A program made the position numbers and the translations under genes. Under the pieces are notes generated by a model that was not told the origin of the DNA, did no database searches, and saw only the letters and a program-made list of their open reading frames with translations. A stretch of 64,000 bases of DNA from Rhea pennata (lineage: Eukaryota > Chordata > Aves > Rheiformes > Rheidae), in NCBI RefSeq assembly GCF_028389875.1, contig NC_084667.1:59622570-59686569 (forward strand), written 5' to 3'. Below, one piece after another: positions 36,076-48,539 of this stretch. Each line of letters opens with the position of its first letter. Positions within the stretch are counted from its first letter, which is position 1.

Positions 36076-36265
36076 CTTGTCTGCCGAAGGTGCCGTCGCT
36101 GCGTTGTTGGTGCCGGTGGAGCCCGGGTGGGTGGCGCGGAGCAAGCCCCGCTCTCCGGCAGCCGGCGCCGGGCAGCGCTGCCTCCCCGCAGCCTTGCCGA
36201 GGGCTAAAAGCACCGCAGCGCGCATCTGCCGTGCCGCAGGGGACCCGGCACGTGCGGCCATTTCT
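36076..36265. promoter_or_regulatory. CpG-rich patch in intron 3
   Basis: A sharply bounded GC/CpG-dense segment of about 190 bp (GGTGCCGTCGCTGCG, GGCAGCCGGCGCCGGGCAGC, CACCGCAGCGCGCATCTGCC) inside AT-rich intron. Both strands are open in more than one frame because of base composition. No family similarity. It may be an intragenic CpG island or a GC-rich tandem-repeat remnant. Confidence 0.5.
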
Positions 36266-39200
36266 CCAGGGTCCGTAGTTTTTATTTATGGTTAGTTTGA
36301 ACAGTGGAGGTGGTGGAATTGTTTGCATTTAGGAAAAAAAATAAAAAAGACCAGATCTCTCCTTTTTTTCATTTTCCTCCCCAAGCTCGCATGTGTTACC
36401 TCCTAATGTCACTCAGGATTGCAAAGCCACTGCTGGCCCGAAAGCTTGAGGTCAGGAGTGCAGAACATCGTACATTTTTAATACATGTTTGGAGCTCAAG
36501 ATTGAAAATCCATAGTATGGATTATACATTTTTGGAACAGGAATGTGTCTTTGGAATGTAGCATGGGTGCTGCTCAAACCAAAATAATAACTAATATAAT
36601 TTATTTAATAAATAAAATAATAACAAATAACAGGAGCCATTAAGGAGAACAATAATTAAGGATCTGGGGGAAGGTCCAGGGAGGGGAAGAACCAGGATCA
36701 CAACCAAGGTGCAAAAGGTGAAGAGCGTAATCAGCTGCTTTCCCCAAGTGACCCGTTGTGAAAAATTGCAAAGAATAATAACCCGTAGCACTGGTAAGTA
36801 GTTTGACCAGGCAGTGAACGCTGTGAAGGGAAGAGAGCTGATATAACACTTGTGTAAGATGATTGATTTGTAGGGGACCACTGACAACTTTAATAAATAG
36901 TTTTTTATATTGATACTTTCAATTCTAGATCTGACAATTGAATGCCAGGTTACTGCTCAAATGAAACACAACGTACGTTAGCAGTGCTCAGCATTACCAC
37001 TCAGTTCAATACGGAAACAGCATCAAAAGGGGAATTTAGGCTGCTTCGTTACACCGGAAATTGGTTGTGATGTTAAAAATTAAAACCACTGAAAACACAT
37101 TGTACACTTATTAGAAATATCTATATGTGTTGCTTCTTGTGGAGAAAAGAGGTCCAACAGTGTGTTTTCAATTGACTTTGTTCTGTAGTATATAATACTG
37201 CATACTAATAGAAGTGGTAATGTGATGGAAAAATACTGCAGTGAAATAGAGCTTGTTTTGCAAATTGCTTTTTCTTTCATCTTGTGCAAAATGAAATCCT
37301 TGGCACACTATTTTTCTAATTCACATGTAAACAAATGCTGTTGGTTATGAGGCAAAATATTCTGGCTCCTTAGCTCTTTATCAGATTCCAAGTGGCTTTA
37401 AAGTATTAAAGAATACACCATTAGGAAATTGGAAACGTTGAAATACTAGAAAAACTTTTAAAGTATTTGTATCTAAAATTGTACATTTATCAGCGTTCCA
37501 ATGTACGTCTCTCATATTATTCACAAATTTTAAGTTACTTGTATGTTTATGGCCTGATTCAGGTGTGAGAGGGCAGGGTGGGGACCACGATATGCGTAAA
37601 CTAGTGTGTAGGCTCTGAAATTAAAGGAGTTATGTTCATTTATTTTTACGTGCAAAATCTTTGGAAGTTATTTTAGTCACCATTCAAAGTACCCTGTTGT
37701 TCTTAGAAATAAATCCTCTACTTATCCCAGTGTAATCCACATGGATTTATCTGAAGGTACAGCTCAGCCCCTGTTAACTTTCTCCAAATCCACTTTGTTT
37801 GTTTATAATGAGGATGACCTAAGTTTTGCTTAGAAAATACAATAAAAAAGCTGACTCTGGAAAACAGAAGAATGAAAAAAGTTACTTTCCGCCGCTTACC
37901 TTTCTACATAAGGTAGAAATGTGACTGATAAATGCCACACAAAATGAATTTTTAAATTAATTTTAAAAATCTTTCTTGATAGCTTTCTCAGTGACCTTTT
38001 ATTAGTATAGTGCAAGAAATATACTTGAGGGTCTTGTAACGAAATAAATTAAATACGGTGCTTTGACTGTAAATCTCATCTATGAGTTGGCTGGATGACT
38101 TTGAGCACTGGGACACCTCTACGACTCCGTGTATAAAACCTTGGCTTTGCAGAAGTCGCTGGCAAACCTGAGACTGTCAGTGGGGCTGGGACTCTACAGA
38201 GGCTTTTCTGTCTTCCCTTTAGCTTTAGTTGCGTTGGCGTTGCCTTGCCTAGCGCGGTGTGGCCTTAGCAAATACGGAGGAGAGTGGCGATGTAGGGGAG
38301 CGATGCCGACACCACTGCCTTGCGTTCAGGCTCATGAATGAGACCCTGCCCCGGTCACCGGATTAGCAGGTGAGATTAGAAAGTCTGAAATGAAGCAAGG
38401 TTAGAACTTCAGCCTTAAACATGCACGAAAAGCCGCAGCCCTACGGTTGGTTTAATTGCTAAAAATTCCATTCTTTTCCCCCTCTTTTTAATTGCCGCCA
38501 GTGTAGGATTCTGACAACGGAAATGAGGGGTCTTTTTAAAGTAAACCGTAGGTATCACAGTGAGTCAGGATAACAGGGTAAGAGCTGGCATAAGGGGCAC
38601 TGGCAACACGATGGAAATGAGCGTTTTCTTAGGTGAGGGTGTGGATTTTATCTCTTTATGCCGTGTATTTGACACTTCTGCCACAGTGTCAATTTTACCG
38701 CTGTGGGACAGGGTAAGGATAAGGAGTATCCCTGGGATTCAGACCTTCTCGAGGCTCAAATTACCACCTGAAAACACAGTTCTTTTAATCCTTCAGTCCT
38801 CTAGGCTAAGCAGTTATTACTGTAGCTCTCGCAGAGAAACAAGTCCATACTAGCCTTTGTTGACAACTGAAGTCAACAAGCAATAATAAAGAATGTTGGC
38901 CCAGACTTCACCTGTGCTCATCAAGGGTAGATTTAAGACAAGCAGACTTTAGAGGTTATTTGCCAATGCTAATCTGTAGAATTTACCTTTGTTGTATCTC
39001 ATCTTATCTCAAGGCCTGTTACTGAGGCTAATTGCCTTCAAAACTTCCAGAAATGCTTAGTGTAACTTCCTGAGCAACTCCCTGGAAATACCATAGGAGT
39101 GCAATTTTTTCTGTAAAATGGCAGGGGGAGGTAGGTCCACGTGTCTTTCGCTCATCCAGCAATCATAGGATACAGTTTAAGATAGAAAATGTCTCTCATT

Positions 39201-40759
39201 TTTTTTACTCCAAATATTTAATTTTTCTACTCTCCCTCTTGAACTGGTTACTTTGTGATGGTCTTGTCTGTTCACCCAATTTGCTTCAGTTTCTTTTACT
39301 TCTTGCTAGTCCATTTATGCTATGTATATGCTCTGTTCTGAACTCTCCAGTGAGCTAATTGTTAATCAATGCGCCCCACTTTTTTTCCCCTGTTGGAAAT
39401 CCCTGTATAAGAAAGGCTATTAGTTTTTGCCTTTTGGACTTCCAAAGTGTCATCAGACATTTGAAAAAGATTCTTTTCCTTGTGTACCTAAATACTTTCA
39501 TAAGGTCACTGCTGTTGCATCGGCAACCTTGGGTGTTGCTGGTGGAATCCAGCAGAAAGATGCCTTGCGATTTCGGATGTGAGTGCAGCAGAAAACCAGA
39601 CAGATGAGCTCCGTTGGTCCTGTGAAGGCTGGTGGAGGAAAAGTCTTTCACAACAGGCCTGCATATAACAAATGGAAAGAATTTATTTATGTGGCTGCAC
39701 TTGAAGTGAGTGTTGCCCAGTTGTCCTGCTTGCTTGAGATGGGATTGAGCATCATACGTTTTTTGGGAAGCACTTTGAATTTAACATTTGCTACATGGGC
39801 TGGGTACCAGAATGGTGGCATGTCCAGATAGTGGGACTGCAGGTAGTCAGAAGAGCAGACTGGGTGCAATGTGGCCATTGCTAGGTGTGTCTTCTGTTGT
39901 CTTGTGACGCGAGCAGCTGTGTGTGTGGCAAATATTGATGCTCTTTGTTATTGGAATTAGAATTGCCACCGAGAATTAGCTTTTGAAAGGAGGTTTAAAA
40001 AGCATCGATAGAAAATGTATCCGTATTTCTGTTTCTACACTTGGGTGAGAATTTATGATGTATAGATGGAGTTCATGTTTCAAGCATTTCGTATGTATAT
40101 TTAATGGAAATGGATTGCCACTTTACTGAACATAGTATCAAATCAACTCTGTTAATTGAAAAAGATTTTTCACATTATTACTGATGATGTGACACAGTTT
40201 TGTTAGAGATGGTGCATAAAATACTGCTAGTTGAAATGGCATTAATGCATGCATTTAAATCCCTTTTTTTCATTTATGTGCACTATTGATTTTATTTCAT
40301 TGTTGGGAAGGTAATGGATTTATAATTAGAATACAGTCACTGTAATCAATGATGAGATTATTAGACTTATAAATAGAACTTTAAGACTACGATGAGGTAA
40401 TTTCCCGGTATAACAAAGGATCAATAATTAGAGGTTTGTTTTGAATCTTAAAGTAGTACTTGTAAGATTCAAGTATTAAACACTTTTAGGGAAGGGAGTG
40501 TATATATAAGTTGTTATACAAACTGATGTGGTGGTTAGGCATTTTCCAAACTTGTCAATTAAGCAGTTTCCAGTGTATTTATTTGTCTTAAGTTTGGTGC
40601 TTTCAAGGGCTTTTCCAGTTTTTTAGTGACTGAAGGTGTCCTGAGTGCTTGTGAGTTATGTATAGCTGCCACAGTCCCAAAGTTGTGTGAATTTGTTCTT
40701 TTCTGATCATCATATTTGAAGGAAGCATTTAACAGTGCTGTAGGCAGAAGGCCATCGAT

Positions 40760-40762
<3 letters not shown>

Positions 40763-40799
<37 letters not shown>
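40763..40799 (+). repeat. T37 homopolymer
   Basis: Run of 37 T on the coding strand. The following sequence, read on the minus strand as a possible retrocopy body, is not recognised. Confidence 0.9.
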
Positions 40800-40800
<1 letters not shown>

Positions 40801-40910
40801 GTGAAGTTGGGCAAAGATAATGGCTCTACCATCCAGAAGCTCCCCCTTCCACTTCTAAACTCACAGTGATGAAGTCTGGCAAGACTAGTGTAAGAAGGAA
40901 GATAGTGGAA

Positions 40911-40964
40911 GGATGGAGAAGGGGAGAGGGATGGAGAAGGGGAGAGGGATGGAGAAGGGGAGCG
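40911..40964 (+). repeat. 18-bp minisatellite, three units
   Basis: GGATGGAGAAGGGGAGAG repeats head to tail at 40911-40928, 40929-40946 and, with one change, 40947-40964. Purine-only on the + strand, so triplex or G-rich structures are possible. On the minus strand it accounts for a Ser/Pro repeat in a spurious open frame. Confidence 0.95.
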
Positions 40965-41394
40965 GGGACTCGTGTAATGACTGTCTTGGGAAGGATCTAG
41001 TTTTACTCTGTCCATGCAGAGTAGCAGTGTGAGAATCCCCTTCACGCTCTGACCAACCTCTCTTGATGACTTTGAAGTACTCACAAGGACCTATGGGCCT
41101 GATCTCCTGTTACTATGTTAGGCCAGAACTCTAGCATGGAGATCATTGGGAATGACAAGAATATAAGGAACATCCTCCTGCATCTGAGCTACAGTCTCTG
41201 TAGCCATGGTTATGTCTCCAGCTGTGGAAATCGGAGATGCTGTTTAGGGGGAGCTGTGGAGCCTGGCCACTCTCTGCAATCTGCTTGTATTCCCCAGCAC
41301 CCACAGCTGGAGGTTAGAAAGCACATCTCTGTCTGTTCCCTCTAGTATCTGTTTATGGACAAGTTGTCCATGGATTTGTCTAGTCACTTTTGAC

Positions 41395-42200
41395 CTGTCT
41401 GATACTCTTTGCCTTTACAACCTGCTGTATCAGCGAGTTCCAGAAGTTCACTGCCTCAGTGCAAGGGAGTACTTAACTTCTTTCATTTCTTTTAAACCAA
41501 TATCTTATTAGTTTCACTGAATAATCTCTAGTGCTTATATTGTTGATTTGGTGAACAGCAGTTCTGCATTCAGCTTAGCTACCACCCACATGACTTTGTA
41601 AACTTCTGTCAGATGCGCCTCAGCCTTCTCCTCTCCATACCAGAGCTCCAGTCTTTTTTCTTTCTCCCCGTAAGGCAGCTGCTCCATCTCCTTGATCATT
41701 TACTTGTTATCTCTGTTGTTTCTCTCTCCACTACCTCTGTCTTGAGATGAAGGACTAGAACTGCACTGGTACTCAATATGTGGACACCCTTCTTGTTATC
41801 AGTCCCTGCCTGATGATGCCCAAGATTTGTTTGGTGGTTTTGCCTGCTGTTGCGTGTTGAACTGATGATTTCAGACAGCTGTCACTGACTTAGATATTTC
41901 CTGGGTTGTAATTGCCAGTTCCAAGTTTAGCAGCATTTAGGTATGGTTTAGACTATTTTTCCCTAAATACATGATCTTTATCTATGTTGAGCCTTGAGCG
42001 GGCACTTTGCCCTCTCGAGTTTGGGAAGTTCTTCTGGAATTCCTCATCATTGGCACCACATTCAAAGAGCTTTGAGACATCCACAAACTTGGAGATTTCA
42101 CTGCAGTCACAATGAATCATGACTGCTACGTGACTTCTGGGTGGAGAGTAAACAGCAGGTCAGCAATGAACAGCAGCAGGGGAAAAGGAATAGCACTGCA
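41395..42200 (-). mobile_element. Ancient CR1 LINE fragment, antisense, about 0.8 kb
   Basis: Reverse complement of an old amniote CR1, longest copy in the window. Recognisable in + strand order: TACAACCTGCTGTATCAGCG, AGTTCCAGAAGTTCACTGCC, TTTTAAACCAATATCTTATT, CTTTCTCCCCGTAAGGCAGC, CTCCTTGATCATTT, TCTTGAGATGAAGGACTAGA, ACTCAATATGTGGACACCC, GATGATGCCCAAGATTTGTT, and ATCCACAAACTTGGAGATTT. It covers the 3' part of the reverse transcriptase region and the 3' UTR but is broken by many indels and stops and cannot code. Right boundary uncertain. Confidence 0.85.
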
Positions 42201-45200
42201 CAGCATCTTCCCTATTTTGGAAACTTGGTGTCCTTCAACAATTATCATATGGTCTGAACTGTCCCAGACTTACGCTGCTGCATGAATTCGCCTATCATTG
42301 AGCCTTGTTGGGTGTATTAAAGAACCAGTTCACGCTTCATATAAATAGGGTTTATACCTTTGCAAGTAAGATACTAGTAAAGGGGTACCTTGCACTTTGT
42401 AGCTGACAGGCAAATTGGTCCCAAAGGGTGTTCTCTTTAAAGCAGTTATATTTAATATATAGGCAGTCTGAGCGTGATTGAAATAGAAATTAGGTATGAC
42501 AGTCTCCATCTACTTTTGCCTTTTATTTGCTGGCATTATATTACAATCATTATAATATAATAAAATTGTAATAATAAGGACCTGTAATCCTTGGCAATGT
42601 GATTAGTTCATTTTGCAGAATGGAGAAAGCAAGGCACAGGGATATTTTAACCAAGTTGCCTAAAGTTGTAGAAATTTTTTTGCCATCAGGAAGATGACAC
42701 AAGCTCTCCTCAGTCGAAGTTCTGTATGTGTCCACTGTTTGTCTTTTGTTCAAAGACGCATCTGGCCATTGGAAATTGTGCTAATGGAAAAGCATTTGTC
42801 TCCTTGTAGGAAAACAAATCCTAAGCTGATGGAAATTTGCATTATTATGAGCTTGTTAATGAATTCCTTCGCCTGCTCATATCAGTGCTTGACAAAAAGC
42901 AGGGATTCAACTGTATATTTGCCGTTGGAATAAACAGTTCATTTTCAATTTTGACCACAATGGTAAATTGAAACACCCTAAGCAGTACACAGCTATATTT
43001 TTTGGCTCTGGCTTTGGAGGCTGTAACTATTGTAATACACGTCAGCAGGGAAGGTTTAGAGCAACATTTTCTGATGCTTGCCTGGAGGCATTAGAAGAAA
43101 CAGTTCCTCTACTCTGGCTGTTTTAAATCCACAGCACGTTAAAAGTCCTGATTTGAGAGTGCTTGTGTGCAGCAGGAACTACCTTTTTTTTTTTTGATAC
43201 CTTTTCCAGCTGGCGGGTTTACGTGTGCAGCCGGGAGGGTGAGGTTTGTGTGATGAGCAGTCAGATCGCTGTGAGGGAGAAAAGACGGAGCGTCACTTGC
43301 TGCCTCTCTGGTGCTGCCGCCCCGAATGGCTGGAATGTGAAGTCGTCTGCGTTGGTACAGAAGCTCTAGATGGCGAAACCCACTGAATCAGAGAGGACAG
43401 GGTCACTGTAAAGGTGTGAAATGGCAGCAAAGGGGCAGCAGGTTCGTCGCTGCCCCACGGCATCTTTGTGCTCGCTGGAGCCCTGGCTGCAGAGGCTTCC
43501 CGGTGCGGGAATTTGGGCAGGCTGGAGGAGGGAACAGGCATGTTGGGGGTGAAGGAGGCCTCAGCAAGACCTGCCCACAAGCAAGTGAATATCTTGGGGA
43601 TCGAGGAGCAGAAAGTAGAGCAGGTCTGAGTTATTCTTGGAGTGGGATCAGTAGTCCCTCAACAGGGAGGAACAAGCTGCCTCTTCTCTGTCCTTGTACT
43701 ACTCTGGGCATCAGTGCTGGGGGCAACAGGCTGCAAGCGCCGTGCGTTTTGAGAGGCCCAGACTGTACATGCTGCACATACTGCTTGTGATTTTTGGCGG
43801 TGAAGATTCAAGCCCTTCACCTGTGTTAGTAGTCCAGATATTCACTCAAAAAGCAAGGGCCTGAGATTGCATACAGGTCTTCTGAGTGGCTTTCATTCCT
43901 GCCCGAGGCAGCAGGCTGGCCCTCCTGTTCTTCCTCAGTCCTTCCTTTCTGTGGTTTTCTCCTTCTGCCTTATTTTCAGAGTTCGGCAATACGCCAGGCA
44001 TTAGCAGCTCTCTCAGCTGATACCCTGTTTGGGGGGAAAGGGATATAATGCTCTGCATTTGATTCACATTGAACACGCGATGCATGTGAAAAGTCTGAAA
44101 CTACGGGTTTAGGTGCAGATTACTAGAAACAGCAATCTTGTTACCACATTGCAGCTGCAGATTACAAAGTGACTACAGGAGTGTATTTTAGTTATAAAAT
44201 GCCCTTATACTTTATAATGAGCCCCAGTAGAAGCACTGTCAGCTGGTAGTAAAAAGTTTATCCAGACTATTGTTCAGTTCAGCTTGGCCTATACTGCCCT
44301 GTTAGCTTTGCATAATGCTATTCAGTCTGAGAGGGAAATGTTTAACGCAGAAGATGTATGCAGGATTTCATCCATGCTTGAGGAAAAGGAGGGTGGTTAG
44401 TGTGAGCTTTATCCAGGTAGAGATTTACGTCGTATTTGTTCCAGTAAGCAGGAGGAGATCATGGAGTTTTAGCATGAATCATTTAGGGGGAAAATTATTT
44501 ATTGTTATACAAACAGTAGCTTTAATATATTCTAAAATTGTTGCACCAAGCAGTTTTTATCATTTAATTAGCTGTGACATTCTAGTTTGAAAGTGAACAA
44601 TGCTAAGTTAGAGCAAATCCTCAGAATCTCGTATTGTTGCCTCCTAGTCATAATGGTACTTAAAACACAAAAAGAGCCCCAGTACAGACTCAGAGGCTTG
44701 GTCTTGCTAGAGCTCCACATGCAAGTCACTACTGAACTTCTGAATGCTTTCATTATGGGACCATGTGTAGGAAATAAATCAGATTGAATTCTGACTAATT
44801 ATGTGGATGTGTATCAGACATGTGGATGTAACTTCTTGAAATGAGAGTAAAGTGTTGATGCTTTTGCAGTTTCCTACATTGCCTCTTCTCTGAAGCTGGT
44901 TTTGATACTTATTTTTAGCCATCATATCTGATTACTTCCTTCTGCAGCTCCTCCAGCTTTCTTATTTTCTTTTCTCATGGTTTTCTTTTACCATCACAGT
45001 GCTATTCAGGAGTTGATTTATTTTTCTCCATGTAGATTTTTATATTCCAATTATTTTTCTTGCTTGTCATCAAGCTCATGTTTGCATGAATTATGGGGGC
45101 AAGGTGGCAGCGCCAGCCTGGCTTTTTTGGCTCCCTGCACAAAGGTCAATATCCAGAGAGTAGAAATATTCAGGAAACTGGAAACATTATGGCTTAATTT

Positions 45201-45793
45201 TTGGCTTTGGACATGAAACTTGTTAAGAGCTTGTTAGGGTTGTAATTGCCCTTTAGGAGGGGAATGGCCTGACAGAGCATTGTGTACCTGGAGATTTAAT
45301 CTTTGGCAAATTTATTGACAATGTAATTCGGGACAAGCTCAACTTGTCCAAACCTATGCAGATGTTTCCTGCCGCTCGGTCACGGTGGGGAGCCCGTGCA
45401 GTGGGATTCAGGGACTGTTGAGTTCCTGGCTTTTTTGTTTCGCACTTCCCGGCACCCCTATGCAGCGAGGGGATGTAGGGCACCGTCAGCTTCTCCTGGG
45501 ATGGTGGAGGTGAGGCCTTATAAAGCAGTTCTGGAAATCTGCCCGTAGAGGATTAGCTGGTTTCCAGAGGGTTAATGACTTCTACCCCCCCCCCGCGCTT
45601 TTTCTTAGAAAATTAAGAACCATAAATCTCTGCATGCGGAGGCCTATGACATTTAAAATATTCAGTGCAGTCAGTAACACTTTATAATGACAAGGTTGTG
45701 ATTTCTACATTTGATCATGAGTGATTTATGAAAATGTAGTAAGTAGCAAAGCACGGTTCCCTTGCGTCTTCTCCCTGTGCAGACTTGTGAGCT
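42201..45793 (+). other. Intron 3, part between CR1 and microsatellite
   Basis: Unique intron. T12 at 43184-43195; a moderately GC-richer segment at about 43200-43790 with random open frames on both strands. A C11-like run occurs near 45586. No supportable exon. Confidence 0.55.
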
Positions 45794-45795
45794 AC

Positions 45796-45866
<71 letters not shown>

Positions 45867-45893
45867 CACACACACACACATATATATATATGT
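45794..45893. repeat. Compound palindromic TA/TG/CA microsatellite
   Basis: About 100 bp ordered as (TA)n, (TG)n, TATA, (TG)n, (TA)n, (CA)n, (TA)n. The (TA)(TG) left part is the reverse complement of the (CA)(TA) right part, so the locus can fold into a long hairpin or cruciform. Expected to be length-polymorphic. Confidence 0.95.
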
Positions 45894-48496
45894 AAAAGGC
45901 CTAGCAAAGTTGCTCCCGTTCCTCTGGCGAGTTACGCTTTCCACGCACAATCCCTAGAAGAACGCGGTGTATACTGAGATGAGGGAAGTGCATGAGGTAA
46001 TTCCTGCATTTAATTTAAAAACAGTCCCCTTCATCTTATTCTTAACCCTTCAGGAGCTGTAAGAGAGGCAAGCTGAAACTGCAGTGTGGCAAACCAGAGC
46101 GTGCAGGAGGTCCCACTATGTGCGTTTAGTTCTCCTACCTCGTGGCAAATGACTCGGACCTGACAAATTTCCTCATACCTGAACTGGCTTTTCTTGAACC
46201 AGCAGCAGTTCTGGTCTGCAACTGCAAAGACAGACGTATGTGTGGAGCCATCTTTCTCGATGCTTTTGTTTCCTCCCTGTTTTTCTCATCCTCTGGTTCC
46301 TCTGTCTCCCCAGAGTTGCCTTTGCTCTTCCCTTCTTCCAGGGTGCTGCTGGTTTCTCGCCAGGTATGACGGTGCTGGGGAGCGGGCTCCTGAGCCACTG
46401 GCACCTCAGTGCACCTGATGCCCAGTGTGTCCGTGGAACAGTGCCCACGAACAGCCTTTGCTAACTTGCAGCACTGATGGGTGTTCTAAACCATGTGAAC
46501 ATTCCTCAGGTCACTTCTGGAAAGGTGGTGTGAGCTCCCAAATAATGTACCTGTGCTGAAGTGTTGCTTTGGCTAGGGATGCTGGTAGGAGTACTGACCC
46601 TGCCCTCCTGATCAGCGGAGAGGGGCAGGTGTCTCAGCAAGAGTTGAAGATGACTGTGCTAGAAAAGGATTGCGCTTTGGGTGGTGCAGGCAGTCCCTGA
46701 AACAAATCCTAAACTTGAAAGAACTTGTTTGGCTTTTTGCAGCTTGTCAGTATATAGCAAAATTGATGTTACCTCTGTGTTTAAGAATGCTAATTAAGGA
46801 ATTGAAGGCTTAGTGGAAAAGATATGGATTGTTTGTACCTACGCTAGTCTTCTGATGAATTTGTCTTGCTTGTCTTGCTTCATTTTTTTTTGCCCTTTCC
46901 AAGGACCAGTGCTTTCTCCTCAGATTCCTCTCGTCCTCCTTTGATGTAAATTTTTCACATAGAGCTGAGAGTAAAAATTCTAAATTTATCCAGAAATTGC
47001 AGTTTGAGTTTTCAAAAGTGATTATTGTTTGCAGAAGTGGCCAACTTAGGGACATCTGCCTTGAGATACCTTAGGTAGGAAACTGATGCTTGGAATGTAC
47101 TGAGCCTCTGCCACCTGAAAAATCATGTTTGGCTTGGATATTTCAAGTAAGGTACCTCATAATATGTCCAAAACTACTAGTCTGTTTTAGAAATCTAGGC
47201 TTTTAAATTCCCACAGGAATAGAAAGTGGAGAAAAAAGCATGCATGTTATCCATTGCTCACATTTTTATTAAATGTGAAGATCTTTTAAGGGAATGACAG
47301 ATTTCAGTGAGTTCTTACAAATGTTACACTCTGCCATAAAATTCCATGAAGTATCATGTTAACTCTGCAGAATTCACCTTTACCTTTAGATTGTGAAGTG
47401 GTTTTGCTGAAGTATGATTGCTTAGAAACCCCTTCCTCCTTCTGTATTTTTTCCAATATTTCACTTCAATCTATGATTTTCTTCATTTCAAAATCCTGTT
47501 GTCTCACGTAGTCCTGTTGAAATCAAGTGGAAAAACGTGTCTTGGGAATTCAGTTGGCTGCTACACCACCGGCCACTGTGCGCGGCTGCCTCTTGGCATG
47601 CCAACCTGAGAGCCAGAGGTGCCTGCACCGAAGTGTTCCTCATCGCTTCTGTCCGGGAACCAGCCTCGCTCAGCCTTGCTTAGTCACTTTGCGTAGTTTA
47701 ACTCTAGTTTCATCGCTTGGGTTTCTTAATGAGGTGAAGCATAGCACAGCGTGCCAATAACCACAGAGGGCAGCGTGCCGTTACAGCTGATCCAGCAGCT
47801 TAGGCCAAAGATCGTAAGTCCGCCTTTTCCTCATGGGCGCTTGATCGTTTCCGTGACATTGTGTCATGCGTTCTGCCCTCAGTTACTCCCTTTCATGCAT
47901 CTGTTGTAGGTTTCTTCATTCATCCATTGCTTAAGGACATAGTAAGCTCCATCTGTCATTAGCGTTGTGTATCACTTTGTCATATTTGGATGTTTCCTCG
48001 TCCGCATTATTTTGCTGTGCCGTACATTTCCCATGGCTGGTACGGGTCAGGCGGTACGTGTCCTGCTTCAGTTTGTTAATGCTCAACTATCTGCTTTAAC
48101 TACCACTTCATTACTCCATCACCTAGTTTTAAGCACTTAACCATGTAAGCAAATCAGATCCTTTTCTACATATTTCAGTTCACGGTTCTTTGTTTCATTG
48201 CCAGTGGACTGCAGCTGGGATAGATGGGCTTCCTTCTTTTCTAAGCCTGTGTTGCTGGCACACCAATTTTTGTACTGGCCTTGACCTCTAGTGCTTCTTG
48301 GCCTCTGCCCTTTTGCCTGCATAGCATAAGAAATCTAGTCTTCTGAGATTTCTGTATTACAAAAAAAGAGGGTTTTCTGTGGATGGTTATTCAAAGTTTC
48401 CAGTTAGGCTTCCAGGGAGAATAGCTTCACTAGGGTTAAGTTAATCTTTGAGAATATTCCCCTATGGCCTCAAATCTCTTAGGTGAGGTCTGTAAA

Positions 48497-48539
<43 letters not shown>

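Larger units (their letters stand above)
36266..41394 (+). other. Intron 3, middle part
   Basis: AT-rich unique intron with an AATAAT-type low-complexity stretch at about 36581-36632, T37 at 40763-40799 and an 18-bp minisatellite at 40911-40964. No exon or RNA gene was found. Confidence 0.6.

Noticed and set aside
40710..41084. 124-codon minus-strand frame with Ser-Pro repeats and poly-Lys
   Set aside because: Explained by the 18-bp minisatellite and the T37 tract.
45671..45977. Tyr-Ile/Thr-His/Val-Cys repeat peptides
   Set aside because: Translations of the TA/TG/CA microsatellite, not a protein.
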